From: Lolium rigidum | Lineage: Eukaryota > Streptophyta > Magnoliopsida > Poales > Poaceae | Direction: 5' to 3' | Assembly: GCF_022539505.1 (NCBI RefSeq) | Contig: NC_061508.1 | Location: 34,156,256 to 34,220,255 of the forward strand | DNA: 64,000 nt | Part shown: piece after piece, positions 11,586 to 23,033 of the stretch | Position numbering within the stretch: the stretch's first letter is position 1 | Layout of the letters: the number at the start of each line of letters is the position of its first letter | Program-made: the position numbers and the translations under genes | The notes under the pieces: generated by a model | Seen by the model: the letters and a program-made list of their open reading frames with translations, nothing else | Told to the model about the DNA's origin: nothing | Databases searched by the model: none

Positions 11586-11814
11586 CTTTACACCCTTACA
11601 AACTGACTTCACAGCCTCTGATAAAAAATATTATGGAAAAAGCGTCTTCTAGGCACTGAAAGAACCCACAACTGATGATCCTGTCATTCTTCCCTGAAAC
11701 GAGAATCTAGCTTGATTCTTAAAAGACAGTTTCTGACGAGCTGGGTGTTCTTATTGTACAAAGCTGTACCCTCGAAGCTGAATGAAGTTCAGAAACAATT
11801 TTTAGAACAAAACC
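11586..11814 (-). promoter_or_regulatory. 5' UTR exon of the bHLH gene, with uORF
   Basis: A strong acceptor (TTTGCTGTGCAG, AG at 11815-11816) precedes this stretch; a second possible acceptor (TCTCGTTTCAG) ends near 11695. Within it one upstream ATG (11687-11685) opens a 12-codon uORF, MTGSSVVGSFSA, ending TAG at 11651-11649, 63 nt upstream of the main ATG. The uORF is present with either acceptor choice. Translational control of the factor is possible but inferred. Confidence 0.55.
11649..11687 (-). CDS. uORF (12 codons) in the bHLH leader
   Basis: This is the only ATG in the predicted second leader exon. The peptide is MTGSSVVGSFSA. Context GAAGAATGA has A or G at -3 and A at +4, moderate for plants. 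It could reduce main-frame initiation; whether it is conserved is unknown. Confidence 0.4.
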   Translation of the reverse strand: MTGSSVVGSFSA

Positions 11815-11816
11815 CT

Positions 11817-13367
11817 GCACAGCAAAGTAAACAGTTGTCAAATATTCAGAAATTGCATTAATGTGAATAAAATGCCCACATGGATATAATTAAATAAGAA
11901 ACCTAATACATAATATAAGATCTCGTTACAAAGTTAAGGATGTTGAAGTGGCATATTTTGCACAACACGCGTTAACCACTTAAGAAAGCCACTATTAAGT
12001 AGAATTATATATTCTTGGTCTACGACAATACGGTTGACAAAATCTCCTAAGCTGAAAAAGAAAGTTGTCATGTTCATTTGATTCAGCAAGACATTTTCTA
12101 CAGCAAGGATAGGTGAACTTTTAAAACCTGTTGCAGTCTGTTCTCTTACAGACAGCTAGACAGCAAAGCTTTGTCAAACAGTTGAATTAAGCGTTTACTT
12201 TATACTATATACAATACACTTGAGAAAAGCAGAGGGGCACGCATGGACGGAAGTATATGATTCTCCTTTGATCATTCTTTCAAATGAGCATGACTTCCCT
12301 TCTTTATTGTACAGTCAATTTTGGCAACTGTTTCTCTTGGAAAAATGTGGAAACTGATTCAGACATGATAAAACACGACAGACAACACACTATCTTCCAT
12401 TTTCCCCATATAGGTGACTGAAATTTTTATGCATCCACGACACAACGAGCTCAATATTTCGCTCTCGCTAAAGGTAGACGGCAAATGCCATACGTCAACA
12501 TATGCATATGCTTCCTCCAGTTGCTCGCAGGCATACTATATACCACTACTTATAGGCGCTCTGTTCCTTGTCTAGGCAGTTACAAGAAGAGTAATTCCCA
12601 TATGATAATTACTACTACAAGTAAATGCCCATCAAGTCTAACTTTCACTGTCATGGTATCTCTAACACCACAGCAGGACATCAGGATTCTAAAATGAAAT
12701 TCCCCATGGCCAAACTCAGAACTAAGGCGTCGGGAACAAATAAAAGCAAATGGAAAGGCATAAAGCTGGCTTGTACGCATTTGTGAGGAGCGAGAATATT
12801 AAAACGGGTTAAGCCAATAAATAAATAAATAAATCGTTATTAACAGAAATAGGCGCTTGGATCATATACGCGTTCTGTACATAAATATCACCCGTCCGGA
12901 TTCTCACGCCATCGTACTTAGAAGTTAGAACCATCATGTAAAAGCCTTGTTCAGTGACCGATAAAGTGGGCATTTTCCCCACTGGGATTTTGTTTACATG
13001 AAACAATAGAAACAGACATCAAAACCGAGAATAATCAGGAGCAATAGGCAAAGATTTTTTTTTTTTTTTTGGAAACATGCACGAACATCCAATCCCATCG
13101 GTGCGGCCACCCGTCTCTGACATTACACGCGCTCCCTCCCCGTCCCTCGCAGCAGAAACCCCGCCAAGAAACGTCAGCCAGCACACGGCACAACCGTGGC
13201 GGAGGTGAAATCAAGCGGAATCAAGATCACTATACCCTCCAAGGTGCGCAGGGATGATAACCCCTCAGGTCAGAAGGTAACACACCGCAGACGCAACGCA
13301 TGCACCAGGGTTGTAACGAAAGGTTGAGGCCTAAGTACAGGGGTGAACCAAAATTCCGGGTACTCAC
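11817..13367 (-). other. Leader intron of the bHLH gene
   Basis: About 1.55 kb between the leader donor at 13367-13366 (GTGAGTA) and the acceptor at 11815-11816. AT-rich, with an AATA microsatellite near 12814-12833 and a T run near 13052-13070. Long first introns in plant leaders often hold expression-enhancing elements; none is identified here. Confidence 0.6.
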
Positions 13368-13600
13368 CGCAGCGGAGAACGGAGACCTGGCACGGAGGCG
13401 ACGGAGAGCGGTCGGGCGCGCGTAGTCGAAGCTTGTGGCGGACGGATACTGCCGGTGCCGGAGCAGGAGAGAGCGGAGGGGAAGGGGACGGGAGGGGAGG
13501 GGACGGTTTGGGCGGAAAAGGAGGAGGCTTTGGCTTTGCTGGGGGTCGGGTGAAGAAGACTGAAGACGCGTCGTTGGACTGATGAGGCTGACGCTGTGGG
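13368..13600 (-). promoter_or_regulatory. First (non-coding) exon of the bHLH gene; probable transcription start region
   Basis: A GC- and CT-rich stretch reading, on the minus strand, TCCTCCTTTTCCGCCC and further C-rich tracts. It ends at a consensus donor GCG|GTGAGTA (13368/13367). Open frames across it in several registers are explained by this composition. The transcription start is not fixed; no clear TATA was found within 100 bp. Confidence 0.6.
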
Positions 13601-13789
13601 CTGTGGCACAGCTGTTGGGGCCGCACCTTTTGTGTTTTACCACACACCCTTTTTGTTTATTTCTGCAAAGTCCCTTTTGGTTTTTGGATTAGATGGGGTG
13701 GATTCGGTGGAACAGAACACATGTTTTCTATACTTTCATTTTTCTTTTCACCATCTTTTTTGGGGGAAGACTTGGGTAGGATCAGGTCT

Positions 13790-14152
13790 TAGATAGGATC
13801 TATGAGATCAATTTTTTCGCAAAGACAAAACTTGTTGAAAAAATCTGAAAAAAAATCACAACACACATCTATGTTATATATGCAACGCCAAAAATTTGCA
13901 ACTTCAAATTCGACATACATTTGGAGAGATAAAAAAGATAAATCTGAGTGTGAATAGTGTGAAATACTACTCAACCACATCTGACACTATTCACAATAGA
14001 ATTTGTCTTTTTTGTTTCTCCAAGTGTAGATCAGATTTTAGGCTGAAATTTCTTGGAGTTGTAGATACAACCTATATGCATGCTGTTTATTCTTTTCAGA
14101 TTTTTTCGACTGTTCAAAGTATGTTTTTTCTGGATTGATCCTATGATCCTAC
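13790..14152. repeat. Foldback (inverted-repeat) element, about 360 bp
   Basis: The left arm (from about 13792, TAGGATCTATGAGATCAATT) pairs imperfectly with the right arm (to about 14152, GATTGATCCTATGATCCTAC). Matching inner blocks include GTTGAAAAAATCTGAAAA against its complement near 14090-14110, and a centre GTGAATAGTGT .. ACACTATTCAC. Arms are about 165 bp. No coding capacity. It lies just upstream of the bHLH first exon, so it could influence that promoter. Confidence 0.7.
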
Positions 14153-14335
14153 CTAATGGAGAGATCCTATACAAGTCTCTCCCATCTTTTTTGTTCTTGT
14201 AAAATAGACCTGACATGGTCTAACTTTTCATGGTATATTAGTGTGATCGATCCAACACCCTCTCCACCCCTAGATCTGTGACTCCTTCGCTGTGGTGCCA
14301 AGTCGTTTCAAATTGTAATTACATTTTCTCTACAG

Positions 14336-16235
14336 ACAAATTATTTATGATCATATGCTAATAAGACACGTGCAAATAAAGCACTACGATATCTCCGAAA
14401 GGGTAGCTCACAGTGTCATATAGATAGAAAATTTTGGCGCGTTGGAGGTCTGACCTTGCAATAGACAAGAGACACGGCAACGCAAGCATAGCCATAGCAT
14501 CACGCAAAACGACATGTTTGATGCGCTATTTTTTCGGCGCCACGACAACGAACGCTGCATCAGTTGTTTGGAACTACTTGTATTTCGCTTCATTGTTTTT
14601 GTACTTCACCATATTAAAAGGCGGTGATCTATCTTCGAGAGTTGTCTGATTTCAAGACTTATTTTTGCATCATATATACAACGATGTCCTCTAGAAAATT
14701 TTGAGTTTGCTGATTGGTGCTTTCTTCCCTTTTGAAAAATACGAAGCCAGGACTAACTGCCTAAGGGTCCACTCAATTTTCTATGATGGTCTAACAACGA
14801 AATTGGTCATATTTTTTACTTTTTTTCTTCTATGGTATATATAGGCTACATGTAAATATTAGGGTGATTCATGGACCATGTCCGCCTATAGATCGACCAT
14901 TGCTTTCCGGTGGTGCCAATGTCGTTCAACTGCAATTACATTTTTATACGACCGAATGAACAAAGCTAATAGACGTGCATATAAAACATTACATTATCTC
15001 CAAAAGGGTAGCTCATAGTGCCATATAGATAGAAAACTTTGGCACGTTGGAGGGTCTGACCTTGCAACGGACAAGAGACACGGCAACGCAAGCATAGTCA
15101 TAGCATCACACAAAAAGACATGTTGGATGCGCTATTTTTTGGGCACCACGACAATGAACACTACATCATGTGTTTGGAATTACTCGTATCTCCGTTTCAT
15201 TTTTTGTGTGTGTTCTCCGCGGTTGTTGAAAAGCGGTGATCTCCCTTCGAGAGTCGGCATGTCAATTCTCATAAAAATTAGTTTGATCCTTGAACAAATT
15301 ATTTGTGATAGTATGCTAATAAGACACGTGCAAATAAAGCACTACGCTATCTCTGAAAGGGTAGCTCACACTGTCATATAGATAGAAAATTTTGGCGCAT
15401 TGGAGATCTGACCCTGCAACTGACAAGAGACACCACAACGCAAGCATAGCCATAGCATCACGCAAAACGACATGTTTGATGCACTATTTTTCTGTGCCAC
15501 GACAACGAACGCTACATCAGTTGTTTGGAACTACTTGTATTTTCGCTTCATTGTTTTGTACTTCACCATATTAAAAGGCGGTGATCTATCTTCGAGAGTC
15601 ACCTAATTTCAAGATTTATTTTTGCATCATATATACAACGATGTCCTCTAGAAAAATTTGAGTTTGTTGATTCGTGCTTTCTTCCCTTTTGAAAAATACG
15701 AAACCAGGACTAACTGCCTAAGGGGCCACTCAATTTGGTATGATGGTCCAACAACGAAATTGGTCATAGTTTTTTACTTTTTTTCTATGGTATATATAGG
15801 CTACATGTAAATATTAGGGTGATCCATGGACCAGGTCCACCTATAGATCCGGCATTGCTTTCCTGTGGTGCCAATGTCGTTCAATTGCAATTACCTTTTT
15901 TATACGGCCGAATGAACAAATTCTAATAGACGTGCATATAAAACATTACGGTATCTCCCAAAGGGTAGCTCATAGTGCCATATAGATAGAAAACTTTGGC
16001 ACGTTGGAGGTCTGACCTTGCAACGGACAAGAGACACGGCAACGCAAGCATAGCCATAGCATCACGCAAAAAGACATGTTGGATGCGCTATTTTTTGGGC
16101 GCCACGACAACGAACACTACATCAGGTGTTTGGAATTACTCATATCTCGGGTTCACTTTTTGTGTGTGTTCTCCGCGGTTGTTGAAAAGCGGTGATCTCC
16201 CTTCGAGAGTCGGCATGTCAATTCTTATAAATAAA
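14336..16235. repeat. Tandem array: two 958-bp units, each with two related sub-repeats
   Basis: ACAAATTATTTATGATCATATGC at 14336 recurs at 15294. Each unit contains two copies of a roughly 200-bp block beginning GGTAGCTCA(C/T)AGTG(T/C)CATATAG (near 14403 and 15004; then 15360 and 15964) and containing GACAAGAGACAC and CGACAACGAAC. Sub-repeat spacing therefore alternates about 600 and 356 bp. A further single unit is dispersed at about 24.4-25.0 kb. Short open frames repeat with the unit and are not supported as genes. The nature of the repeat is unknown. Confidence 0.8.
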
Positions 16236-17305
16236 CTTCCATACACTACCTCTAGAAGATTTGCCCGTAGATTTAAGATTTATTATCGCTTTATATTTAT
16301 AACTATGAGCTTGGGCTGCTTTTGGATGCATACATCATATGAGGGCTTGTGGAAACATCAGACTTTGCAATTTACAATAGTACTGTAATCAACATGTAAA
16401 AAACAACCGCCATCGCACTTCGGGGTAAAAGGTAATTTTAAATAACACGGAGGGCCAAAGCGAGACAGCAGCAACGCTGTGGTGTGGATAAAACAACAAC
16501 ATAAGTTGTGTGACCAGGTTTTGGGCTGTGACGTCGCTGTTAGGTGGGCCCTGATTAGTACTCCGGGGGACCCACATTTGGCAGCACCTGGGGAGAAGGA
16601 TGTTGTGACCCGGCCAGGATTCGATACGATGATGATGATTGACTTTTTGGCAAAACAAAAGAAAACAAAACAAAAGGCACGGTGTACTGCTACCAAATGC
16701 GAGCTGCATCATCGAACTTTAATCCCGCTTTTAGCGATGGGAGACTGAACAAATTTCCCGGAAGAAGCGTGAGGGAATCATGTAGGTAGTCCATACAAGC
16801 TGGGAAGTAATCTGATTATGCTGCCATTTTTTTTTTGCAAAACATATAACAGATGTAGATCGCTTATAAATACGTACATACACTTACGTCTAGAAATGTA
16901 TGTACGTCTGCTTTAACTCTATGAGTAGAAGTAATCTGTCTATGCTGCCATTTGCATGTCCGTGGAACACAGTAGACAGTACACTTGCTATCAACTGAAC
17001 GGTCAGACTCTGCAACGGTCACAAATAATATTTTTCGAACGCGAGATGTTGAACTGAAACGGTAAACTCGGGGTGGGCGCAGGAAACGTGCGGTTCGTTC
17101 CGTGGCCGTGAATCGTGGCACGGGATCAGCTCGCAGAGTCGTACTCGGACTGCAACTGCCGCTGCCAGCGCTAACCCGGCCCTTTGACTAAGCCTCTTGC
17201 CTAATCATCCGCGAGTCCGCAATGCGTTGCGCAAAAATATGGTTATCGTGGTTTGGTCGACTCACTCTCCTGACATGCTCCGTTGTGATCGTTTTATTGG
17301 AGTAG
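16236..17305. other. Non-coding part of a segmental duplication (copy A)
   Basis: No gene supported. From about 15605 to 17300 this sequence is duplicated in direct orientation at 24404-27376 (copy B). Shared landmarks include CCTGGGGAGAAGGATGTTG, AGGCACGGTGTACTGCTACC, and GTTTGGTCGACTCACTC versus GTTTGGTTGACTCACTC. Copy A lacks the MULE insertion found in copy B and so shows the empty site AGGATGTTG near 16598-16606. Confidence 0.7.
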
Positions 17306-17314
17306 CTCAACAAA

Positions 17315-18739
17315 GAGTAAAGTCTGAATAAAACCCTGAATTCATAGAGGACGTTGAGATTGAACCCTTAATTTCTGATCCCGGAATTCAGCACCCCGAA
17401 CTTAGCTTTCCTGGTCACTTTTTTGCAGCTAGGCAGTTTCCAAACAGGGATTCTTCTGGCGTGGCCGGGCTTCTCATCTCTTCGTCACTGACATCAATGA
17501 CCCACATGTCATATGCATCATCTTCACGGGCCATCTCTTTTCTCTCTTTCCCCTATTCAAATCAGAGCACGTACGTACTGACCCTGCTTCTCCCTGCGTC
17601 GACGGCGCCTTCCCCTCCCTCCTCGGTGCCCTCACTTTCCTCCTCGGTGTTCTCACGTTCTCCTCTTGTTTGATCTTCGGATCGTCTAGGTGTAGATCTA
17701 AGGCCGGGTGCTCACTATATCTGTAAAGAAGGCACTGGTACTGTGAGGTTTACCTTCTCCTGTAAGGAGGACGAATCCATCGAAGTAGACATGGTGGCGA
17801 TGGCGACGACGACGGCGCGAGGTCGAACGAGAGGGGTGGCGGCGGATCTTCCCGTCGACACTGCACTAACCCTAATCGGTGGGTCGTCTGGTGGGGCGAG
17901 TGGCAGCTCAGGGCAACCTCGTACCTTGTGCCACTGGCCCCCACCACTCTATAGTGCGGCGACAGGGCCCACCAACCAGCGAACGGTTGGGCGCCCCCGA
18001 TCAGGGCGCGGACGAGGTCAAGGGGTCGTGCCAGAGCCGTTGGGCTCTGGTGCGGTGGAGATCAATCCTAACACCTCTGACTCCCCAACGTCCCCGGCGT
18101 TCCCTTCTCGGCGGTGCCCCTTCAAAATCGCCCGCAGCCTAGACTTCCGGCGCGCGACGTGGAGCTCGACAGCGAGGCCTGCAGCGGAGCACACGACCTC
18201 GAGCTCGACGGTGCCACCATCCAGAGCTGCTCGGTCGCCGGGTGGAACGCCATCGCACACCAAAGTAGCACCCCACCGCCGCAGCGCGGAACGTCCACGG
18301 GGAAATTGCCTTCTCTTCTTCCTCCCTTGTGTCTCCCTTCTCCATAGCGGCGACGGCGCTGGCGGCCTTGATGGCGCGCGATCCTTGCTGCAGGACCAGA
18401 GTTGCTGCTACGCGCGTGCGAGCGTGTGTTTTGACGCAGATGGAGCAGATAGTGTAGGCGGAATAAGTGAATATACCGCGCAGGTGGTGACTGGTGAGGG
18501 GCAGCTCCAAGCAGAGGAGGTGTGCGACGGTGCGAGGACGACGAAGACGAAGGGTGGACTTGTTGAGTCAGGTAATCCTGGCGTTGACTGCTGCCACGTC
18601 AGCAAACCCCCATGTAGAAACGAGCTTGTGGAGTAAAGACCGGGAATACTAAGCTTGGGGTGCTGGTTTACGGGAATAGCAGTTTGGGGTTTGATCCGGG
18701 CATCTACTACGACTTCAAGGTTTATTTTAGACTTTACTC
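17315..18739. mobile_element. Mutator-like (MULE) non-autonomous element, 1425 bp
   Basis: Flanked by a perfect 9-bp target duplication CTCAACAAA (17306-17314 and 18740-18748), the hallmark of Mutator transposition. Termini are GAGTAAAGTCT inverted repeats; the inverted similarity extends inward about 105 bp (left GAATTCAGCACCCCGAACTT matches right-arm complement AACCAGCACCCCAAGCTT). The interior is GC-rich, unlike its flanks, and contains an ATG open frame at 17791-18636. No transposase is visible. GC-rich cargo in long TIRs is the usual form of a Pack-MULE, but no donor gene is recognised. Confidence 0.9.
17791..18636 (+). CDS. Open frame inside the MULE (281 residues), unknown
   Basis: Starts MVAMATTTARGRTRGVAAD and ends CRNELVE. 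It is rich in Gly, Ser, Arg and Pro with no domain, signal peptide or membrane segment that I can see. Several competing open frames exist on both strands because of the GC-rich composition, so length alone is weak evidence. It may be captured UTR/exon material rather than a gene. Confidence 0.2.
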   Translation: MVAMATTTARGRTRGVAADLPVDTALTLIGGSSGGASGSSGQPRTLCHWPPPLYSAATGPTNQRTVGRPRSGRGRGQGVVPEPLGSGAVEINPNTSDSPTSPAFPSRRCPFKIARSLDFRRATWSSTARPAAEHTTSSSTVPPSRAARSPGGTPSHTKVAPHRRSAERPRGNCLLFFLPCVSLLHSGDGAGGLDGARSLLQDQSCCYARASVCFDADGADSVGGISEYTAQVVTGEGQLQAEEVCDGARTTKTKGGLVESGNPGVDCCHVSKPPCRNELVE

Positions 18740-18748
18740 CTCAACAAA

Positions 18749-20432
18749 TCATGCAGGGGATTTCGAGTAGTCAGCCGCGATTTCCAACAAAAAATAAGCA
18801 TTCAGTCACGACGCTTACATTTATACGCAAAGCATGCTCTTTGCATCCGAGCATTCATCAGTGTGTTTGGCATATAGCATGTCTAGTAGATGATTTATAG
18901 TAACTAGATGATACCCAGCGCGTTGCTGCTGGATATTGTAAGCTTCTTAAGAAGTTAAAATAGATTATCTAAAAAAAAGTATTATCTTAAAGGAGCATAT
19001 TGTTGGCTTCAATGAAACATCATCTGCAAAACCAATCTCGAATACTGGTCGTCCATACATTACACCCTGCAATGGGAGAGGAAATTATGCACAGTACTAT
19101 AAATGGCAACAGAAGGTTGAACATGAGTTCTAGTCGAGGGCAAACCAACAAACAGGGCACTGTATGCTGCATGATTCTTTTAAAATATTTATACAAATTC
19201 CATGCAAAGATGGGAAGTCTTGCCTATATCCTGCAATCCAAGTTGTGGTACTATTGTGTAAGAAAAGGGAAGGATGTAAACACAATATCAGTATGGCATT
19301 TCAATCAGTAGGACCAGGGAAGTGTGCATAAGAAGACAATTCCACTTTGTAGCTAGGTAAGCTAACACGGACAAAAAAACATAATTATCAGAAGTCCAAG
19401 TTATTTCTCAAATGTACCAAAGTAAATGATGGATGTTTTATGAATCTTTTATTTGATAGGAAAATAATGATAAATAAAACATGAGACTAACACTATGTGA
19501 AATATATTACTATATTTTACATAGTGTCAATCTCATATTTTATTCAGAGTAATAAAAAAGAATAATTTGTTTTTATTTGACAGGAAAATATTTTGTGACA
19601 AAAATGTGAAAGATAAAAAAGAATTGTTCCTGAGAATTTTGCCCCAACATGCATGCTGTTGCAGCTGAAAGGTACCATTTTACGTTGTAGATAGAATAAC
19701 ACTCTTCGGAGCATTGCCAAACCTGAATAAGAAAGAATATACCTATTTGCAAGAAGCATCAAAAACTGTATCAAATTTTGGTATCGTACATTTAGTTTGC
19801 TGAAAGCAAGCCAAGTTGCTACTTCAACTATTGACAAAAGTGCTCTAGTTAATTATCAAAGGAAATATTGACTGACCAACAACTCAACAAAATGCAATGG
19901 TTTCCAATCAAGGAATTAATGGACAGAACTTACGTGTTGAACTCAAAGTCCATATTTCCGAATTTCTGCAAAACAAACCAACATACGACGATAAGCGAGG
20001 TATGCAGCTGGGTCAAGGTTTGTTAGAGACAGCTAGATATAGAAAAGAAGATTGACAGATAAGATGAAAGATTATTGAGACAGAGATGGTAAGTACCCCA
20101 TGTAGTACAATAACACATAATGTGACCATCTTGAATTCTGAATGGAGTCATGGAGAAACCAAATTGACATTTAAAAAATGCCTTCATGGAGAAATCATCC
20201 TGCATGCGGCTATGCCTGCATGCAGATCCAAACAGAGTAGCCAACGGTACATGAATCCTCAGGCTGGTACAAACAATTCAATCCACGGTAGGAGCACCTT
20301 ACTGCCCTAGATATGTTAATTCAGATCAATTCTCAAATCTGGGAAAAGTCCCCAGCCAATTTCGGAGCAAAGAGAATGTACGAATGTACAACAAAATCAT
20401 AGTTGTGTGATGCTTTCAGAGCTATCATAATT
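18749..20432. other. Intergenic DNA with a short palindromic MITE-like motif
   Basis: No gene supported. At about 19470-19550 the sequence AAAACATGAGACTAACACT pairs with AGTGTCAATCTCATATTTT around a short AT centre, a hairpin of about 35-55 bp per arm. The rest is AT-rich without recognisable features. Confidence 0.45.
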
Positions 20433-21704
20433 CTGCAGACTTGAATGGATCCATAGAACATAAGAAAACGGGCACCGTACCTACTTGATATTCAGATTAT
20501 CCACAAAAGAGCTATCAACGTCGAGAATTGACAGGACCTAGTCAGCCGGTATACTCGTATTTCGCAGCGACGACAGCAGGTATACTCGAATTCATAGCAT
20601 GAGGAGATAGCAACTCTAGTCGTTGACGATCCTGCTAACATGCAGTTGTTGCATGGCGAGTAGGTCGTTGCTCTCGGCCCTTAAGAAGTCACGGCCGGAG
20701 AGCAAATGAATACATGGGCACTCCATGGAGCTATATGGCGTTGAGATTGAACTACAGAGAGGACAGCAAATGAGGCCGTCAATGGTATGAAGATGATGGG
20801 AAGAACTTATAGGAGTGGAAGACGTCGCACAGAAGTAGTCAAAACGACTCATCAGGATGAAGTGAAGATGAAGAGAAAAAAAGGACAATTAACCGGGAAG
20901 GGGAAAAGACATAAGGTATGTAGACTCATAAAATCTTTTAGTGCGTTCTGATAATTAAGGAGGGCTAGTGGAAGAGATTTTCACAGGTGGGCCGACCTGA
21001 TGATGATGTGGCTTAACGATGATGTGGAGGGCTGGGATTGCTCAAAGATGCTTGATGAGGTGGATAGGCTGCAGACTTGAATGGATCCATAGAACATAAG
21101 AAAACGGGCACCGTACCTACTTGATATTCAGATTATCCACAAAAGAGCTATCAACGTCGAGAATTGACAAGACCTAGTCAGCCGGTATACTCGTATTTCG
21201 CAGCAACGACAGCAGGTATACTCGAATTCATAGCATGAGGAGATAGCAACTCTAGTCGTTGACGATCCTGCTAACATGCAGTTGTTGCATGGCGAGTAGG
21301 TCGTTGCTCTCGGTCCTTAAGAAGTCACGGCCGGAGAGCAAATGAATACATGGGTACTTCATGGAGCTATATGGCGTTGAGATTGAACTACAGAGAGGAC
21401 AGCAAATGAGGCCGTCAATGGTATGAAGATGATGGGAAGAACTTATAGGAGTGGAAGACGTCGCACAGAAGTAGTCAAAACGACTCATCAGGATGAAGTG
21501 AAGATGAAGAGAAAAAAAGGACAATTAACCGGGAAGGGGAAAAGACATAAGGTATGTAGACTCATAAAATCTTTTAGTGCGTTCTGATAATTAAGGAGGG
21601 CTAGTGGAAGAGATTTTCACAGGTGGGCCGACCTGATGATGATGTGGCTTAACGATGATGTGGAGGGCTGGGATTGCTCAAAGATGCTTGATGAGGTGGA
21701 TAGG
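20433..21704. repeat. Recent 636-bp direct tandem duplication
   Basis: Unit 1 is 20433-21068 and unit 2 is 21069-21704, sharing CTGCAGACTTGAATGGATCC at their starts and CTTGATGAGGTGGATAGG at their ends, with CTGCA at each boundary. I count only a handful of substitutions between units (for example GGCACTCC versus GGTACTTC near 20717 and 21353, CGGCCC versus CGGTCC). Each unit holds the same minus-strand open frame (20852-20616 and 21488-21252 from the ATG, 78 codons), with DYFCATSSTPISSSHH near its start; I do not recognise it. Confidence 0.92.
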
Positions 21705-22149
21705 CTGCATGTTAAGAGAAATAAGTTAGTGGGGATGAACTTCTTAGTTATATATGATTTACATCATATGACGTATTATAGATCACCTATTTTTTTATTC
21801 TTTTCATATTTTTTATTATTTGTTTGTTCTCGAAACTTAGATGATGTAAAATACATCATCAATTGTTTTTGGCCAAAATTTCACCAATCTATTAATAATC
21901 ATCAACATGTCTAAAAGTAATAAAATTTACAAATAGTTCATTGGAACACATAGCGACGACTACAAACACTAGCACGAGTCGAAGGCGTGCCGCCATCCTC
22001 ACCCCTCCATCACCGGAGACAGGCAAAACTTATCGTAGTAGAGCTTGTTGTAGACAGATGGAAAGTCATCGTGCTAAGACCCCATTACAATTGGCCATGC
22101 AAAATTTTCAAGTTGCACAAACATTACACATGAAATTGAATGATGGTAT
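21705..22149. other. Intergenic DNA
   Basis: AT-rich with a weak palindrome around GATTTACATCATATGACG .. GATGATGTAAAATACATCATC (about 21758-21860). No gene supported. Confidence 0.35.
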
Positions 22150-23033
22150 CCCCAAAATTAACTTAATTAATTCTAGATGGACCAAAAATTAGCTACGCCC
22201 CCTTCATTTACTGTATACATATACTACAATTGGCCATGCAGTAACGCATATTTAAAGTTAGAAACTAGAAAAGCGAACACGTGATGTTTACAACATCTTC
22301 CAACATGCTACTCTCAATAACATAAACTTACATCTGCCATGGGTCCGATGGTATAAGCACATATGGATTGATAAAGAAAGAGTTGTGCTGCTTAGTCCAT
22401 CTAACGTGGACCAAACGGTAAAAACATTGATACAGAATGAAGCAGCCACACAGATTATATGATGTGCTAACGAGATGAGGAACCCATTAGGAATAGTCAA
22501 CTGGTCCACTGCAGCACGAGCCATCCCAATAACATGAGCATGTACAACCTTGTATCTATGCCATTGCTTTTGACCACCGGATCTCCTCTGATGTTGATTC
22601 TGTTGATGTTTTGGCCGACTTTGCCACATGGAAATTTTAGAAGATCCCCCCTCCACAAATGTAGTCTTGTACTCTCCGATGCCTCCTACTCTTAGTCCCA
22701 CTATGTGATCTAGAAGATAATGGCTGTAAGGTTTGTGGCAGTGTAAAATAAACCATTTTTCATTCACACATATTTGGATCGTCAATGTACTACCAAAAGG
22801 CAGCTACCATGGCATTCTCTCTCTGCCTCTCCTTGGTTTATATGGAGAGCAGCCCAAGTGTGTTTCTTTGATGTGTTGCAACTACCATGAAATTAAATAC
22901 GGGGGCAAATGAACATTGACTCAAAATGGTACCTAAGTTTACAATGACCGTCGTGCTGTAGTTTATGTATCATGTAGTGGCTTGGTGCCATGATAAAACG
23001 TGGCAGGGATAAGAACTCCCCTACCATATCACT
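22150..23033. repeat. Unclassified repeat R, copy 1 (uninterrupted)
   Basis: About 0.9 kb, recognised because the same sequence recurs in pieces at 38730-38811, 48363-48599 and 61138-61726, split by nested insertions. Shared blocks include AAAATTAACTTAATT, CTAGAAAAGCGAACAC, GCCACATGGAAATTTTAGAAG, CCTTGGTTTATATGGAGA and ACCATGAAATTAAATACG. A minus-strand open frame (22785-22288) exists only in this copy and has no recognised motif. It serves as the empty-site reference for the nested stack. Confidence 0.8.

Noticed and set aside
13230..13647. Overlapping minus-strand open frames of up to 137 codons
   Set aside because: They span a CT-rich non-coding first exon with a consensus donor at its end; several registers are open at once because of composition.
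22288..22785. 165-codon minus-strand frame in repeat R
   Set aside because: Not preserved in the second copy of R and no recognisable motif.
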